A DNA stretch of 59,515 nucleotides from Enterobacteriaceae endosymbiont of Donacia cincticornis (GCF_012568845.1 NZ_CP046194.1:395240-454754), one strand, 5' to 3'. Positions 1 to 9,747 are shown, numbered from the stretch's first letter. Notes: generated by a model from the sequence alone, not told the origin. Numbers and translations are program-made.

Positions 1-110
1 ATAATAATATCAAAAATACAGAATTAGATGAAAATGATAATAATATCAAAAATACAGAATTAGATGAAAATGATAATAATATCAAAAATACAGAATTAGA
101 TGAAAATGAT
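1..110 (+). repeat. 36-bp in-frame tandem repeat in grpE
   Basis: Three identical 36-bp units lie at 3-38, 39-74 and 75-110. Bases 1-2 match the end of a preceding unit, so the array runs past the window edge. Each unit encodes the 12 residues NNIKNTELDEND. It sits in the flexible N-terminal part of GrpE, ahead of the coiled coil. No base differs between copies. Confidence 0.95.
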
Positions 111-668
111 AATCTACCTATTGATAGACATAAAAAAAAATATACAATTGAATATTTTAAAGAAAAAAATGATATTTTAAAAATAAAAATTTTTGAGTTA
201 CAAAACAAAATTAAAAAAATTAAACAAAAAATATGGGATGTAAAATTACGTTCTCAATCAGAAATAGAAAATATAAAACGTAGATCATCTTTAGATATAG
301 AAAATGCCTATAAATTTTCTTTAGAAAAATTTATTTATGAATTATTACCTGTTATAGATAACTTAGAAAGATCTTTAGAATTAAAAATACAAAAAGAAGA
401 TTCTTTTAAAATTTCTATAATAGAAGGTATTAAATTAACTTTACAATTATTAAAAATGTTAATTAAAAAATTTGGTGTAACAATTATAAATGAAATTAAT
501 GTACCTTTTGATCCATCTAAACATCAAGCAATGTCAATAATAAAATCAGATAAAATAAAAGAAAATTATATAATAGAAGTTTTACAAAAGGGATATATTC
601 TTAATGGAAGATTATTAAGACCAGCAATGGTTATTGTATCTAAAATAAAAGAAAATTTAAATAATTAA
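1..668 (+). CDS. grpE: GrpE, nucleotide exchange factor of DnaK (5' end outside window)
   Basis: GrpE releases ADP from DnaK in the DnaK/DnaJ/GrpE chaperone cycle in the cytosol. The frame is open from the first base of the window to the stop at 666-668, so the N terminus is missing. After a repeated acidic/Asn-rich N-terminal segment comes a Lys-rich predicted coiled coil. Then follow the family core (SEIENIKRRSSLDIENAYKF, then FIYELLPVIDNLERSLE) and the C-terminal beta domain (VPFDPSKHQAMS, GYILNGRLLRPAMV). An internal ATG at 456 is not the start, because conserved GrpE sequence lies upstream in the same frame. The first 110 bases are an in-frame 36-bp tandem repeat, described separately. 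The identification is secure. Confidence 0.95.
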   Translation, partial: NNIKNTELDENDNNIKNTELDENDNNIKNTELDENDNLPIDRHKKKYTIEYFKEKNDILKIKIFELQNKIKKIKQKIWDVKLRSQSEIENIKRRSSLDIENAYKFSLEKFIYELLPVIDNLERSLELKIQKEDSFKISIIEGIKLTLQLLKMLIKKFGVTIINEINVPFDPSKHQAMSIIKSDKIKENYIIEVLQKGYILNGRLLRPAMVIVSKIKENLNN

Positions 669-677
669 GATAAATAT

Positions 678-726
678 ATAATAATATGTTTGTTAACTAT
701 TGTATAGTAAATGAACATATTATTAT
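678..726 (+). terminator. Hairpin after grpE
   Basis: A perfect 13-bp inverted repeat (678-690 with 714-726, ATAATAATATGTT and its complement) encloses a second small stem, ACTAT/ATAGT. It is followed by TTT. It lies just after the grpE stop and before rpmB, so it is probably a Rho-independent terminator made almost only of A-T pairs. Confidence 0.55.
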
Positions 727-760
727 TTTAATAATTAAAACTTATTAAGAGGATTAATAA

Positions 761-979
761 ATGACTAAAATTTGTCAAATAACTAATAAAAGAACAATAA
801 AAGGTAATAATCGTTCTCATGCAATGAATGCAACTAAAAGAAAATTTTTACCAAATATTCACTATCATAAATTTTGGTTAATCAAAGAAAAAAAATTTAT
901 TACTTTAAGAATATCTACAAAAGGAATGAGATTAATTAATAAAAAAGGTATAGAAAATATTAAATTTAACAAAAAATAA
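761..979 (+). CDS. rpmB: 50S ribosomal protein L28
   Basis: L28 is a structural protein of the large ribosomal subunit. The 72-residue product is slightly shorter than the enteric protein (78). It keeps the N-terminal core ([19 protein letters not shown], then [10 protein letters not shown]) and the LRISTKGMR segment. A strong Shine-Dalgarno AAGAGGA lies just upstream of the ATG. rpmG follows after 14 bases, as in the enteric rpmB-rpmG operon. The mutM gene that normally follows is elsewhere, at 38030. Confidence 0.96.
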   Translation: MTKICQITNKRTIKGNNRSHAMNATKRKFLPNIHYHKFWLIKEKKFITLRISTKGMRLINKKGIENIKFNKK

Positions 980-993
980 AGGATAATAATCTT

Positions 994-1158
994 ATGGCAA
1001 AAAAAAAACGTGTAATCATTAAATTAGTTTCATCTGGTAATACTGGACATTTTTATACTACTACTAAAAATAAAAAAAATATAAAAAAATTATTAGTGAA
1101 AAAATTTGATCCTTTATTAAGAAAACATATTTTATATAAAGAAAAAAAAATTAAATAA
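994..1158 (+). CDS. rpmG: 50S ribosomal protein L33
   Basis: This 54-codon gene encodes L33 ([20 protein letters not shown] and then [10 protein letters not shown], ending [18 protein letters not shown]). That matches the enteric protein of 55 residues almost end to end. The ATG at 994 is preceded by AAAGGATAATAATCTT, which contains a Shine-Dalgarno AAAGGA. It is the second gene of the rpmBG operon, and a long hairpin follows the stop. Confidence 0.95.
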   Translation: MAKKKRVIIKLVSSGNTGHFYTTTKNKKNIKKLLVKKFDPLLRKHILYKEKKIK

Positions 1159-1177
1159 AATAATTTTTTTATTAATT

Positions 1178-1216
1178 ATTAATCAATAATAATTAAAAAA
1201 ATTATTATTGATTAAT
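1178..1216. terminator. Hairpin between convergent rpmG and rpmE
   Basis: A perfect 17-bp inverted repeat (1178-1194 with 1200-1216) has an AAAAA loop and lies between two convergent genes. TTTT follows it on the plus strand. It probably serves as a terminator, possibly for both genes. Confidence 0.6.
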
Positions 1217-1247
1217 TTTAATATTATTTTTTTTAAAAATTAAATAT

Positions 1248-1469
1248 TTATTTAAATATTTTAAAATTTTTAAATTTTTTTCTAAATTTTTCCACACGTC
1301 CTTTATTATCTGTTATTTTTTGTTTTCCTGTATAAAAAGGATGGCATAAATAACAAACATCTAAATTTAATTCTTTATTATTTTTTAAAGTTGATTTAAT
1401 ATTAATTAAATTACCGCAAGAACATTTAGCTGTAATATTATTACATTGAGGATGAATATTTTTTTTCAT
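1248..1469 (-). CDS. rpmE: 50S ribosomal protein L31, zinc-binding type
   Basis: L31 bridges the large-subunit central protuberance to the small subunit. The 73-residue product starts [20 protein letters not shown]. Cysteines at 16, 18, 39 and 42 form the zinc ribbon of the C+ form of L31. The conserved [10 protein letters not shown] segment and the FRKKF tail are present. Its divergent arrangement with priA is the ancestral enteric one. Confidence 0.95.
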   Translation of the reverse strand: MKKNIHPQCNNITAKCSCGNLINIKSTLKNNKELNLDVCYLCHPFYTGKQKITDNKGRVEKFRKKFKNFKIFK

Positions 1470-1565
1470 ATTATAGTTTTTTTTTTATTAAAAGTAATTT
1501 ATATATTTTATAAATAAAAAATTTTATTACAAGTAAATTTTATAAAAAAATAAAAATTTTAAACC

Positions 1566-3662
1566 ATGAAAATTATTAAAGTTGTAATTAATAATCCTAT
1601 TATTAATAATAAATTTGATTATTTATTACCAGAAAATGTTATTATTTCCATTGGATGTAGAGTTTTAATATCAATTAAAAAAAAAAATTATATAGGTATA
1701 GTAATACAAATTGCTTCTTCTTCTAAAAAATCCATGGATAAATTAAAATATATATCTAAAATTTTAGATAAAAAATCTATTTTTAATCCTTTGATATTAA
1801 ATTTTGCAAAAAAAATTTCTCAATATTATCAATATTCTATCGGAAGTATTTTGTTTCAAATAATACCTTCTTTTTTAAGAAAAAAAAATAAATTTTTTAT
1901 AAAAAAAATAGATATTTTGCAAATTAAAAAAATTAATTTATTAAATAATAATAAAATTATAAAATATTATAATTTAGATGAAATTAAAAAAATTAATTTT
2001 ATATTTTATAATCAAAAAAAAATCATTAGTTTATATAAAAATCAATTAAGTTTTTTTCAAAAAAAAAAAAATATACAAAATATATTAAAAAATTTTGAAA
2101 AAGAATTTTATAAGAAAAAATTTTTTGTTTGGATTACACAAAACAATATTTTTTTCTTAGAAAGAATTGATATATATTTAAATGTTATTAAAATGATTTT
2201 ATCACAAAAAAAACAAATACTAATAATAGTTCCTCAACATTATTTTTTTTTTCAACTATATGAATATTTTTCATCTAAATTAGATATAAATATTTGTTTA
2301 TTATATTCAAATTTTACTAGTAAAAAAACTTTATTAATATGGGAAAGTATTAAAAATGGAATAATACCTATAGTAATAGGTACTAAATTTTCTATTTTTA
2401 CACAATTTTTACAATTAGGATTAATAATTCTAATAGAAGAACATAATTTTATATACAAAAAAACAAATATATATAAATATAATATAAGAAAAATGGCTAT
2501 TTTAAGAGCAAAAATAGAAAATATTCCGATAATATTAGATTCTAACACATTAGATATAGAAACAGTATATAATATTAATATTGGCAAATATAAGTTTTTT
2601 TTTAAAAAAAATGTAACAATATCATATAAACATTTTTTTAAGTTTTTAATAATAGATAAAAATAAAAAAATATTTAAATCTCAATTATTTCCTAATATTT
2701 TAATACAAATGATATTAAGATGTATTAAAAATAATAAACAAATTATTATTTATTATAAATATATTGGATATTCAACTAATATTTTATGTTATTTTTGTCA
2801 AAAAATTTTAAAATGTATTGATTGTAATAATAATTATATTTTTTATAAAAAAATATGGAAATTATATTGTTATTGTTGTAAAAAAATTATTGATATGTTT
2901 ACTATGTGTCCATTTTGTAAAAAAAATTTTTTTATACCATTAGGTATCGGCACAGAACAATTAATAGAATTATTAAGTAATATTTTCCCAAATATATTAA
3001 TACTAAACATTAATAATAAAAATTTTTTTAAAAAAATTTTTATTATTGATAATAAAAAACCATCAATAATTATTTCTTCTCAAATTTTATATAAAGAATA
3101 TTTTTCTTTTTTAAAAAATAATTTAATTATATTTTTTAACATGGATTATATTTTTTTTTCTAAAAATTTTAAAACTATAGAATATTTTGTACAGTATATT
3201 TTTAATATATTAAATAACCATTTAGATGGAGAAAAAAAAACTGTTGTTATTCAAACATATTATCCACAAAATAAAATATTTTTAAAAATTTTTAGAGAAT
3301 ATAAAACTTATTATGATATAATTAATTCCATTTTAAAAGAGAGAAAATTAATGTTATTACCTCCTGTTACTAATCATATTTCTCTTATTTTCGAATCTAA
3401 AAATAAAAACATTCTATTAAATTTTTTAAATATTTTAAAAAAAAAAATAATGGAAAAATATATAAATGAAAAAAATTTTATTATTATTGGTCCTTTATCA
3501 TTAAAACAACATAAAAGAAAAGGTTTTTTTAGAAAACAATTAATTTTACAACATTCTTTTAAAAAACAATTAAAATTAATTATAAAACATATTTTTTCTG
3601 TTATAAAAAAAATTATGCATTTTAATAAAATAAAACTTACCATTAATGTTGATCCAATTTAA
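1566..3662 (+). CDS. priA: PriA-family primosome protein with all helicase motifs lost
   Basis: PriA normally recognises stalled forks and loads DnaB through PriB/DnaT. The 698-residue frame (about 730 in enterics) aligns throughout. The N terminus starts MKIIKVVINNPIINNKFDYL. Cysteines at 408, 411, 417, 420, 435, 438, 448 and 451 keep the exact zinc spacing of the family. GIGTEQL (around 460) and the C-terminal NVDPI are also kept. The ATPase is not: GxTGSGKT is replaced by NNIFFLERI near residue 193, DEEH by IEEH (290-293), GSATP by DSNTL, and QVAGRAGR by YIFNILNN (around 543). A 13-A run (2059-2071) is in frame. The gene is intact in length but, by sequence, cannot bind ATP normally. I infer a structural primosome loader. 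Identification as PriA is firm; its activity is inferred. Confidence 0.9.
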   Translation: MKIIKVVINNPIINNKFDYLLPENVIISIGCRVLISIKKKNYIGIVIQIASSSKKSMDKLKYISKILDKKSIFNPLILNFAKKISQYYQYSIGSILFQIIPSFLRKKNKFFIKKIDILQIKKINLLNNNKIIKYYNLDEIKKINFIFYNQKKIISLYKNQLSFFQKKKNIQNILKNFEKEFYKKKFFVWITQNNIFFLERIDIYLNVIKMILSQKKQILIIVPQHYFFFQLYEYFSSKLDINICLLYSNFTSKKTLLIWESIKNGIIPIVIGTKFSIFTQFLQLGLIILIEEHNFIYKKTNIYKYNIRKMAILRAKIENIPIILDSNTLDIETVYNINIGKYKFFFKKNVTISYKHFFKFLIIDKNKKIFKSQLFPNILIQMILRCIKNNKQIIIYYKYIGYSTNILCYFCQKILKCIDCNNNYIFYKKIWKLYCYCCKKIIDMFTMCPFCKKNFFIPLGIGTEQLIELLSNIFPNILILNINNKNFFKKIFIIDNKKPSIIISSQILYKEYFSFLKNNLIIFFNMDYIFFSKNFKTIEYFVQYIFNILNNHLDGEKKTVVIQTYYPQNKIFLKIFREYKTYYDIINSILKERKLMLLPPVTNHISLIFESKNKNILLNFLNILKKKIMEKYINEKNFIIIGPLSLKQHKRKGFFRKQLILQHSFKKQLKLIIKHIFSVIKKIMHFNKIKLTINVDPI

Positions 3663-3719
3663 TTATTAGTTCTATTATATAGAATAATTAAATGTTTTTT
3701 AAACTTGGTATATAATTTT

Positions 3720-5606
3720 ATGTATTCTTTTAATAAATTTGATGTAATAGTAATAGGTGGTGGCCATGCAGGTACAGAAGCTGCTTTTGCTAGTTCTAAA
3801 ATGAAAAAAAAAACTCTTTTAATTACAAATAATATAGATACAATTGGACAAATGTCTTGTAACCCAGCAATAGGAGGTATTGGTAAAAGTCATTTAGTAA
3901 AAGAAATAGATGCATTAAATGGTATTATGGCTACTGCGATTGATTATTCTGGTATTAATTTTAAAATACTTAATTATAGTAAAGGACCAGCTGTTAGATC
4001 TACAAGAGCACAAGCAGATAGAGAATTATATAAAACTCAAATAAAATATTTATTACAAAAAGAAGAAAATTTATTTATTTTCCAACAAGAAGTAAAAAAA
4101 ATTATAATTAAAAATTATAAAATAATCGGTATTTTAACTATTAATAATGATATTATTAATGCACAAGTCGTAATTTTAACAACTGGTACTTTTTTAAATG
4201 GTAAAATTTATATTGGATTAAATAATCAATATATAGGTGGAAGAATTAATGATATTTCATCTATTAGTTTAGCTAATTTTTTAAATGAATTACCAATTAA
4301 TAAAGGAAGATTAAAAACAGGTACTCCTCCTCGTCTTGATAAAAGAAGTATTAATTTTTCTACATTAGAAATACAAAATAGTGATGATCCTTTACCATAT
4401 TTTTCTTATATCGGAAACGCACAACAACATCCTAAACAATTACCTTGTTATATAACATATACTAATAAAAATACACATCAAATTATATTGGATAATATAA
4501 TCAATAGTCCCATATATAGTGGCTTAATAAAAGCTAAAGGTCCTAGATATTGTCCCTCTATTGAGGATAAAATTATTAAATTCTCAAATAAAAAAAAACA
4601 TCAAATTTTTTTAGAACCAGAAGGTATTATTAATCATGAAATATATCCTAATGGAATTTCTACAAGTTTACCATTTGATATACAATCTTTAATTATAAAA
4701 TCAATTAAAGGTTTAGAAAATGCATACATTACTAGACCAGGATATGCTGTAGAATATGATTTTTACGATCCAAGAGGACTAAAACTTACAATGGAAAGTA
4801 AATTTATAGAAGGATTATTTTTTGCAGGACAAATTAATGGAACTACTGGTTATGAAGAAGCAGCAGCGCAAGGATTAATAGCTGGATTAAATGCAGCTCT
4901 GTTAATAGATGATAAACAACAATGGTACCCATTAAGAAATCAAGCATATATGGGAGTTTTATTAGATGATTTATGTACTTTAGGTACAAAAGAACCATAT
5001 CGTATGTTTACATCAAGGGCAGAATATAGACTATTATTAAGAGAAAATAATGCTGATATAAGATTAACAGAAATAGGACGTAAATTAGGTTTAGTAGATG
5101 ATTTTCGTTGGAAAAAATTTAATAAAAAAATAGAAGATATTGAAAAAGAATATCGAAAAATTAAAAATTTTTCAATTAATTTTAATGATAAACAAAAATT
5201 TAAAAAATTTAATAATCTATTTAAAAATTCTAATATAAAAAATATTAGTGGGATAAATTTATTAAAACGTTCTGAAATAAATTATAAAGATTTAATAAAA
5301 TTAAATTTACTTACTTTTAATAAAAAAAAGGTAGAAATTTTTGAATATATCGAGACACAAGTGAAATATCAAGGATATATTAAAAGACAAGAAAAACATA
5401 TAAAAAAACAAAAAAAAAATGAAAATACATTAATACCTATAAATATTAAATTTGATAATATTAAAAGCTTATCTTATGAAGCAATAGATAAATTTAATTA
5501 TTATAAACCTTATACACTTGGACAGGCTTCAAGAATACCAGGTATAACACCAGCAGATATTTCAATACTTATGATCTATTTATTAAAAAATAAGTTACTA
5601 AAATAA
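3720..5606 (+). CDS. mnmG: tRNA uridine-5-carboxymethylaminomethyl(34) synthesis enzyme MnmG
   Basis: MnmG (GidA) is an FAD enzyme. With MnmE it installs the cmnm5 group on U34 of tRNAs. From the ATG at 3720 the protein is 628 residues, against 629 in E. coli. The FAD motif [10 protein letters not shown] is near residue 13. [19 protein letters not shown], the catalytic-loop TGTPPRLD and [20 protein letters not shown] are conserved. An in-frame TTG at 3705 would add five residues with no family support, so I prefer 3720. Its partner mnmE is at 38857 and mnmA at 34030. In enterics mnmG flanks oriC, and here a long gene-free spacer follows. Confidence 0.96.
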   Translation: MYSFNKFDVIVIGGGHAGTEAAFASSKMKKKTLLITNNIDTIGQMSCNPAIGGIGKSHLVKEIDALNGIMATAIDYSGINFKILNYSKGPAVRSTRAQADRELYKTQIKYLLQKEENLFIFQQEVKKIIIKNYKIIGILTINNDIINAQVVILTTGTFLNGKIYIGLNNQYIGGRINDISSISLANFLNELPINKGRLKTGTPPRLDKRSINFSTLEIQNSDDPLPYFSYIGNAQQHPKQLPCYITYTNKNTHQIILDNIINSPIYSGLIKAKGPRYCPSIEDKIIKFSNKKKHQIFLEPEGIINHEIYPNGISTSLPFDIQSLIIKSIKGLENAYITRPGYAVEYDFYDPRGLKLTMESKFIEGLFFAGQINGTTGYEEAAAQGLIAGLNAALLIDDKQQWYPLRNQAYMGVLLDDLCTLGTKEPYRMFTSRAEYRLLLRENNADIRLTEIGRKLGLVDDFRWKKFNKKIEDIEKEYRKIKNFSINFNDKQKFKKFNNLFKNSNIKNISGINLLKRSEINYKDLIKLNLLTFNKKKVEIFEYIETQVKYQGYIKRQEKHIKKQKKNENTLIPINIKFDNIKSLSYEAIDKFNYYKPYTLGQASRIPGITPADISILMIYLLKNKLLK

Positions 5607-6288
5607 AATTTTTATTCAATTATAAATTGTATAATTAAATATATACTTAAAATTTTTTTTATTATTTATATATAATAAATGTTCGTTTAATTAATATAAA
5701 AATTAATTAAATTTATTAATATAATGTGTTTTTTTTATACAAAACTAAAATTTTATATAAAAAATATGTAACTTAAAATTTATAATAATAAAAAATTTAT
5801 AAATGTTATTATTCTTATAATAATTTTAAAAATTTAATATGTTTAAATTATCTTAAATAAATTTTAATTAAAATTAAAAAATTTAAAATAAGATTTATTA
5901 ATAATATATAATTTTTATATTTATAAAAAAATAATATTATTTAAAAATTTTATATATTATTAATATCATATGATTATTAAAATATAAAAATTATATATTA
6001 TTAATAAATCTTATTTTCTAAACAATAAAATATTAGTATTATTATACATATATGATATATTATTTTCTATTTTATATATAAAAATATTAAATTTATATAG
6101 TTAATACTAAATAATAAAATATTAATTATTTTTATAATTTAATAAAATTAATTTTTATTAAAAAAAAATTAATCTTTATTTAATAATAAATGTTTGTTTA
6201 AAATTACTTTTTTAGATTTTAACTAATTAAAATTTGAAACTAATTTAATAAATATTATGAATATTTTTTATTTTAAAAGGTATTAAAT
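5607..6288. other. 682-bp gene-free spacer, candidate replication origin
   Basis: This is the longest non-coding stretch in the window, with almost no G or C. It holds a perfect 38-bp inverted repeat (5885-5922 with 5980-6017). A near-identical direct repeat (ATAATAAATGTTCGTTTA at 5672, ATAATAAATGTTTGTTTA at 6183) lies either side of it. There is also a 9-bp inverted pair TTAGTATTA/TAATACTAA near 6032 and 6101. I see no DnaA box, no GATC site and no open frame. Its position beside mnmG is where enterics carry oriC. The origin role is inferred. Confidence 0.45.
5885..6017. repeat. Perfect 38-bp inverted repeat
   Basis: The left arm 5885-5922 is the exact reverse complement of 5980-6017, with a 57-base loop. 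The loop itself contains short palindromes (AATAATATTATT, ATCATATGAT). The arms have no mismatches and end abruptly on both sides. Confidence 0.95.
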
Positions 6289-8571
6289 ATGAAAAAAAAT
6301 TTATTCGTTATTAAAAGAAATAAATGTAAAGAATTAATAAATATGAAAAAAATAAACGTTTTATTAACTCATACTTCTCAAAATTTAAAAAATATATCTT
6401 TTTTACAAATAAAAAAACAATTATGTTTACAACTTTATAATGAAATTAGTACAGTTAAAATTCATAATATTATAATTAAAATCACAGCAGATCTTATTTC
6501 AGAAAAAAACCCTGATTATCAATATATGGCAGCTAGATTAGCTATATCTTATTTAAGAAAAGAAGCATACGGAACATTTACTCCCCCAAAGTTATATAAT
6601 CATGTAAAAAATATGATTTTTTTAAAAAAATATGATCCATTACTCTTAAAAAAATATACTAAAAAAGATTTTTTAATTATGGAAAAATTTCTTAATCATA
6701 ATCGTGATATGACTTTTTCATATGCAGGAGTAAAACAATTAGAAGGTAAATATTTAGTAAAAAATAGAATAACAGGGAAAATTTATGAAAGTGCTCAATT
6801 TTTATATATATTAATTGCAGCTTGTTTATTTTCTCAATATTCTTCAAAAAAAAGAATTTATTATATTAAAAAATTTTATGATGCTATTTCTACTTTTAAA
6901 ATTTCTTTACCAACACCTATAATGTCTGGAGTACGTACTTTAACTAAACAATTTAGTTCATGTATTTTAATCGAATGTGGTGATAATATTGATTCTATTA
7001 ATGCTACAACTAGTAGTATAGTAAAATATGTGTCTCAAAAAGCAGGAATTGGTATTAATGGAGGACGTATACGTGCGTTAGGAAGTCCCATTAGAAATGG
7101 GGAAGCATTTCATACTGGATGTATTCCTTTTTATAAACATTTTCAAACTGCTATTAAATCTTGTTCTCAAGGAGGAGTAAGAGGAGGCGCAGGTACATTA
7201 TTTTACCCCTTATGGCATCTAGAAATAAATAATTTATTAGTATTAAAAAATAATAGAGGGGTAGAAGATAATAGAGTAAGACATCTTGATTATTGTGTAC
7301 AAATTAACAAATTATTATATCAACGTTTAATTAAAGGAGAGAAAATTACTTTATTTAGCCCTTCAGATGTTCCTGATTTATATGAATATTTTTTTTCAGA
7401 TCAAAAAAAGTTTAATAATCTTTATAAAAAATATGAAAAAAATAATAAAATTAGGAAAAAAATTGTTAATGCTGTTAATTTATTTACATTAATGATGCAA
7501 GAACGTACTTCAACTGGAAGAATATATATTCAAAATGTTGATCATTGTAATACACATTCTGCTTTTAATCCTAAAATAGCTCCAATAAGACAATCAAATC
7601 TTTGTTTAGAAATAACTTTACCTACTAAAATATTAAATAATATTAATGATCCTAAAGGTGAAATAGGATTATGTACTTTAGCTGCATTTAATTTAGGAAA
7701 AATTAAAAATTTAAGTGAAATTAAAAATTTATCAAATTTAATTGTAAGAGCACTAAATTGTTTATTAGACTATCAAAAATATTTAATTCCTTCAGCAAAA
7801 AATTCAGCTTTAGGTCGTAGACCTTTAGGAATAGGAGTAATAAATTTTGCTTATTATTTAGCAAAAAATAATGTACGTTACTCTGATAATAGTGCAAATA
7901 ATTTAACACATAGAACATTTGAAACAATACAATATTATTTATTACAAGCATCTAATAATTTAGCAAAAACTGAAGGTTATTGTCCTTTATTTAAAGAAAC
8001 AAATTATGCGATAGGCATTCTACCTATAGATACATATAAAAAATATGTAGATAGTATTCATACAGAAAAATTACACCATAATTGGGATAAATTAAGAAAA
8101 AATATAAAAAAATATGGATTACGTAATTCTACATTATCTGCTATAATGCCTTCAGAAACTTCTTCTCAAATATCAAATGCTACTAACGGAATAGAACCAC
8201 CTAGAGGATTTATTAGTATAAAAGCATCTAAAAATGGAATTTTAAAACAAGTAGTTCCTGAATTTTTAAAACTAAAAAAAAAATATGAATTGTTATGGAA
8301 TATTCCAAATAACAACGGATATTTAAATTTAATTGGTATAATACAAAAATTTATTGATCAATCTATTTCTTCAAATATTAATTATGATCCTACTCGTTTT
8401 AAAAAAAATAAAATACCAATAAAACAGTTATTATATGATTTATTAATTTCATATAAATTAGGTATAAAAACATTATATTATCAAAATACTAGAGATGGTG
8501 CTCAAAATATTCATGATGTTAATACTTTAGAAAAAAGTAATATATGTTTAAATGGTTCTTGCATACTTTAA
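6289..8571 (+). CDS. nrdA: Ribonucleoside-diphosphate reductase class Ia, alpha subunit
   Basis: NrdA is the catalytic subunit that reduces ribonucleoside diphosphates to deoxyribonucleotides. The 760 residues (E. coli 761) begin with an ATP-cone (VIKRNKCKELIN). The catalytic residues fall exactly at the canonical numbers: Cys225, Asn437, Cys439, Glu441 and Cys462. The C-terminal shuttle pair is present in CLNGSC. An AAAAGG Shine-Dalgarno lies close to the ATG. nrdB follows in the same operon. Electrons would come through thioredoxin, kept reduced by TrxB (52364). Confidence 0.97.
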   Translation: MKKNLFVIKRNKCKELINMKKINVLLTHTSQNLKNISFLQIKKQLCLQLYNEISTVKIHNIIIKITADLISEKNPDYQYMAARLAISYLRKEAYGTFTPPKLYNHVKNMIFLKKYDPLLLKKYTKKDFLIMEKFLNHNRDMTFSYAGVKQLEGKYLVKNRITGKIYESAQFLYILIAACLFSQYSSKKRIYYIKKFYDAISTFKISLPTPIMSGVRTLTKQFSSCILIECGDNIDSINATTSSIVKYVSQKAGIGINGGRIRALGSPIRNGEAFHTGCIPFYKHFQTAIKSCSQGGVRGGAGTLFYPLWHLEINNLLVLKNNRGVEDNRVRHLDYCVQINKLLYQRLIKGEKITLFSPSDVPDLYEYFFSDQKKFNNLYKKYEKNNKIRKKIVNAVNLFTLMMQERTSTGRIYIQNVDHCNTHSAFNPKIAPIRQSNLCLEITLPTKILNNINDPKGEIGLCTLAAFNLGKIKNLSEIKNLSNLIVRALNCLLDYQKYLIPSAKNSALGRRPLGIGVINFAYYLAKNNVRYSDNSANNLTHRTFETIQYYLLQASNNLAKTEGYCPLFKETNYAIGILPIDTYKKYVDSIHTEKLHHNWDKLRKNIKKYGLRNSTLSAIMPSETSSQISNATNGIEPPRGFISIKASKNGILKQVVPEFLKLKKKYELLWNIPNNNGYLNLIGIIQKFIDQSISSNINYDPTRFKKNKIPIKQLLYDLLISYKLGIKTLYYQNTRDGAQNIHDVNTLEKSNICLNGSCIL

Positions 8572-8608
8572 TTTTTAAATAATTTTAAATTTTTCTTTGG
8601 ATAATAAA

Positions 8609-9739
8609 ATGAGTTATACTACTTTTTCAAAAAAAAAAAATGATCAATTAAAAGAACCTATGTTTTTTGGACAATCTGTAAATATTGCACGTTATGATCA
8701 ACAAAAACATCAAATTTTTGAAAAATTAATTGAAAAACAATTAAGTTTTTTTTGGAGACCTGAAGAAATAGATATATCATATGATCGTATTCATTATCAA
8801 AATTTACCAAAAAATGAAAAACATATATTTATTAGTAATCTAAAATATCAAACTTTATTAGATTCAATTCAAGGAAGAAGTCCTAATATAGCATTACTTC
8901 CTCTAATCTCTATCCCGGAATTAGAAACATGGGTAGAAACTTGGTCTTTTTTTGAAACAATACATTCAAGATCTTATACTCATATAATTAGAAATATTGT
9001 AAATGATCCATCAATAATTTTTAATGATATTATTACTAATAATAATATTCTTCTTAGGACAAAAGATATTATTAAATATTATGATGAACTTATTAAAATG
9101 ACTAATTATTGGCATTTATTTGGTGAAAATACTTTTTTATATAAAAAAAAAAAAATTAAAATTAATTTATATGATTTAAAAAAAAAATTATATTTATGCT
9201 TAATGAATGTTAATATTTTAGAAGCAATAAGGTTTTATGTAAGTTTTGCTTGTTCTTTTGCCTTTGCTGAAAGAGAATTAATGGAAGGTAATGCTAAAAT
9301 TATTAGATTTATAGCACGTGATGAATATTTACATTTAATAGGCACACAATACATAATTAATAATATGAGAAAAGGAGAAGAGGATAAAGAAATGGCAAAA
9401 ATTGCTCTTGAATGTGAAAAACAGTGTTATAAATTATTTCTTGATGCTTCCATACAAGAACAACAATGGGCAGAATATTTATTCTCTAACGGTTCAATGA
9501 TAGGTTTAAATAAAAATATATTATGTCAATATATAAAATATATTACTAATATTAGAATGGAAAAAGTAGGTTTAAAATCACCTTTTAAAATTAAAAAAAA
9601 TCCTCTCCCATGGATTAATTCTTGGTTAATATCTGATAATGTACAAATGGCTCCTCAAGAGGTAGAAATAAGTTCCTATTTAATAGGACAAATAGATTCT
9701 TCTGTAAATATTCAAGAATTTAAAAATTTTAAACTTTAA
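8609..9739 (+). CDS. nrdB: Ribonucleoside-diphosphate reductase class Ia, beta subunit
   Basis: NrdB houses the diferric-tyrosyl radical used by NrdA. From the ATG at 8609 the protein starts [13 protein letters not shown] and has 376 residues, the same as E. coli. An in-frame TTG at 8597 would add four residues; the GGA at about 8599 fits as the Shine-Dalgarno for 8609. The radical Tyr is at 123 in [11 protein letters not shown]. Iron ligands are visible in [18 protein letters not shown] and IARDEYLH. A 13-A run (about 9143-9155) lies in frame within the gene. The spacing to nrdA fits one transcript. Confidence 0.97.
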   Translation: MSYTTFSKKKNDQLKEPMFFGQSVNIARYDQQKHQIFEKLIEKQLSFFWRPEEIDISYDRIHYQNLPKNEKHIFISNLKYQTLLDSIQGRSPNIALLPLISIPELETWVETWSFFETIHSRSYTHIIRNIVNDPSIIFNDIITNNNILLRTKDIIKYYDELIKMTNYWHLFGENTFLYKKKKIKINLYDLKKKLYLCLMNVNILEAIRFYVSFACSFAFAERELMEGNAKIIRFIARDEYLHLIGTQYIINNMRKGEEDKEMAKIALECEKQCYKLFLDASIQEQQWAEYLFSNGSMIGLNKNILCQYIKYITNIRMEKVGLKSPFKIKKNPLPWINSWLISDNVQMAPQEVEISSYLIGQIDSSVNIQEFKNFKL

Positions 9740-9747
9740 TTTTAATA

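Noticed and set aside
1..110. CRISPR-like array at the window start
   Set aside because: Units are contiguous with no spacers and are in frame within grpE.
2252..2587. 111-codon minus-strand open frame inside priA
   Set aside because: It is antisense to priA, hydrophobic only because of base composition, and lacks a ribosome-binding site.
3260..3268. Perfect E. coli DnaA box TTATCCACA in priA, and another at 21193-21201 in recC
   Set aside because: Single, isolated copies inside coding sequence 18 kb apart. About one occurrence is expected by chance at this composition, and no cluster is seen.
1566..3662. priA as a pseudogene
   Set aside because: The frame is uninterrupted for 698 codons and all eight zinc cysteines, GTEQL and the C-terminal motif are conserved, so selective loss of the ATPase fits better than decay.
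3705..3719. TTG upstream start for mnmG
   Set aside because: It would add five residues without family support; the ATG at 3720 gives the usual N-terminal length.
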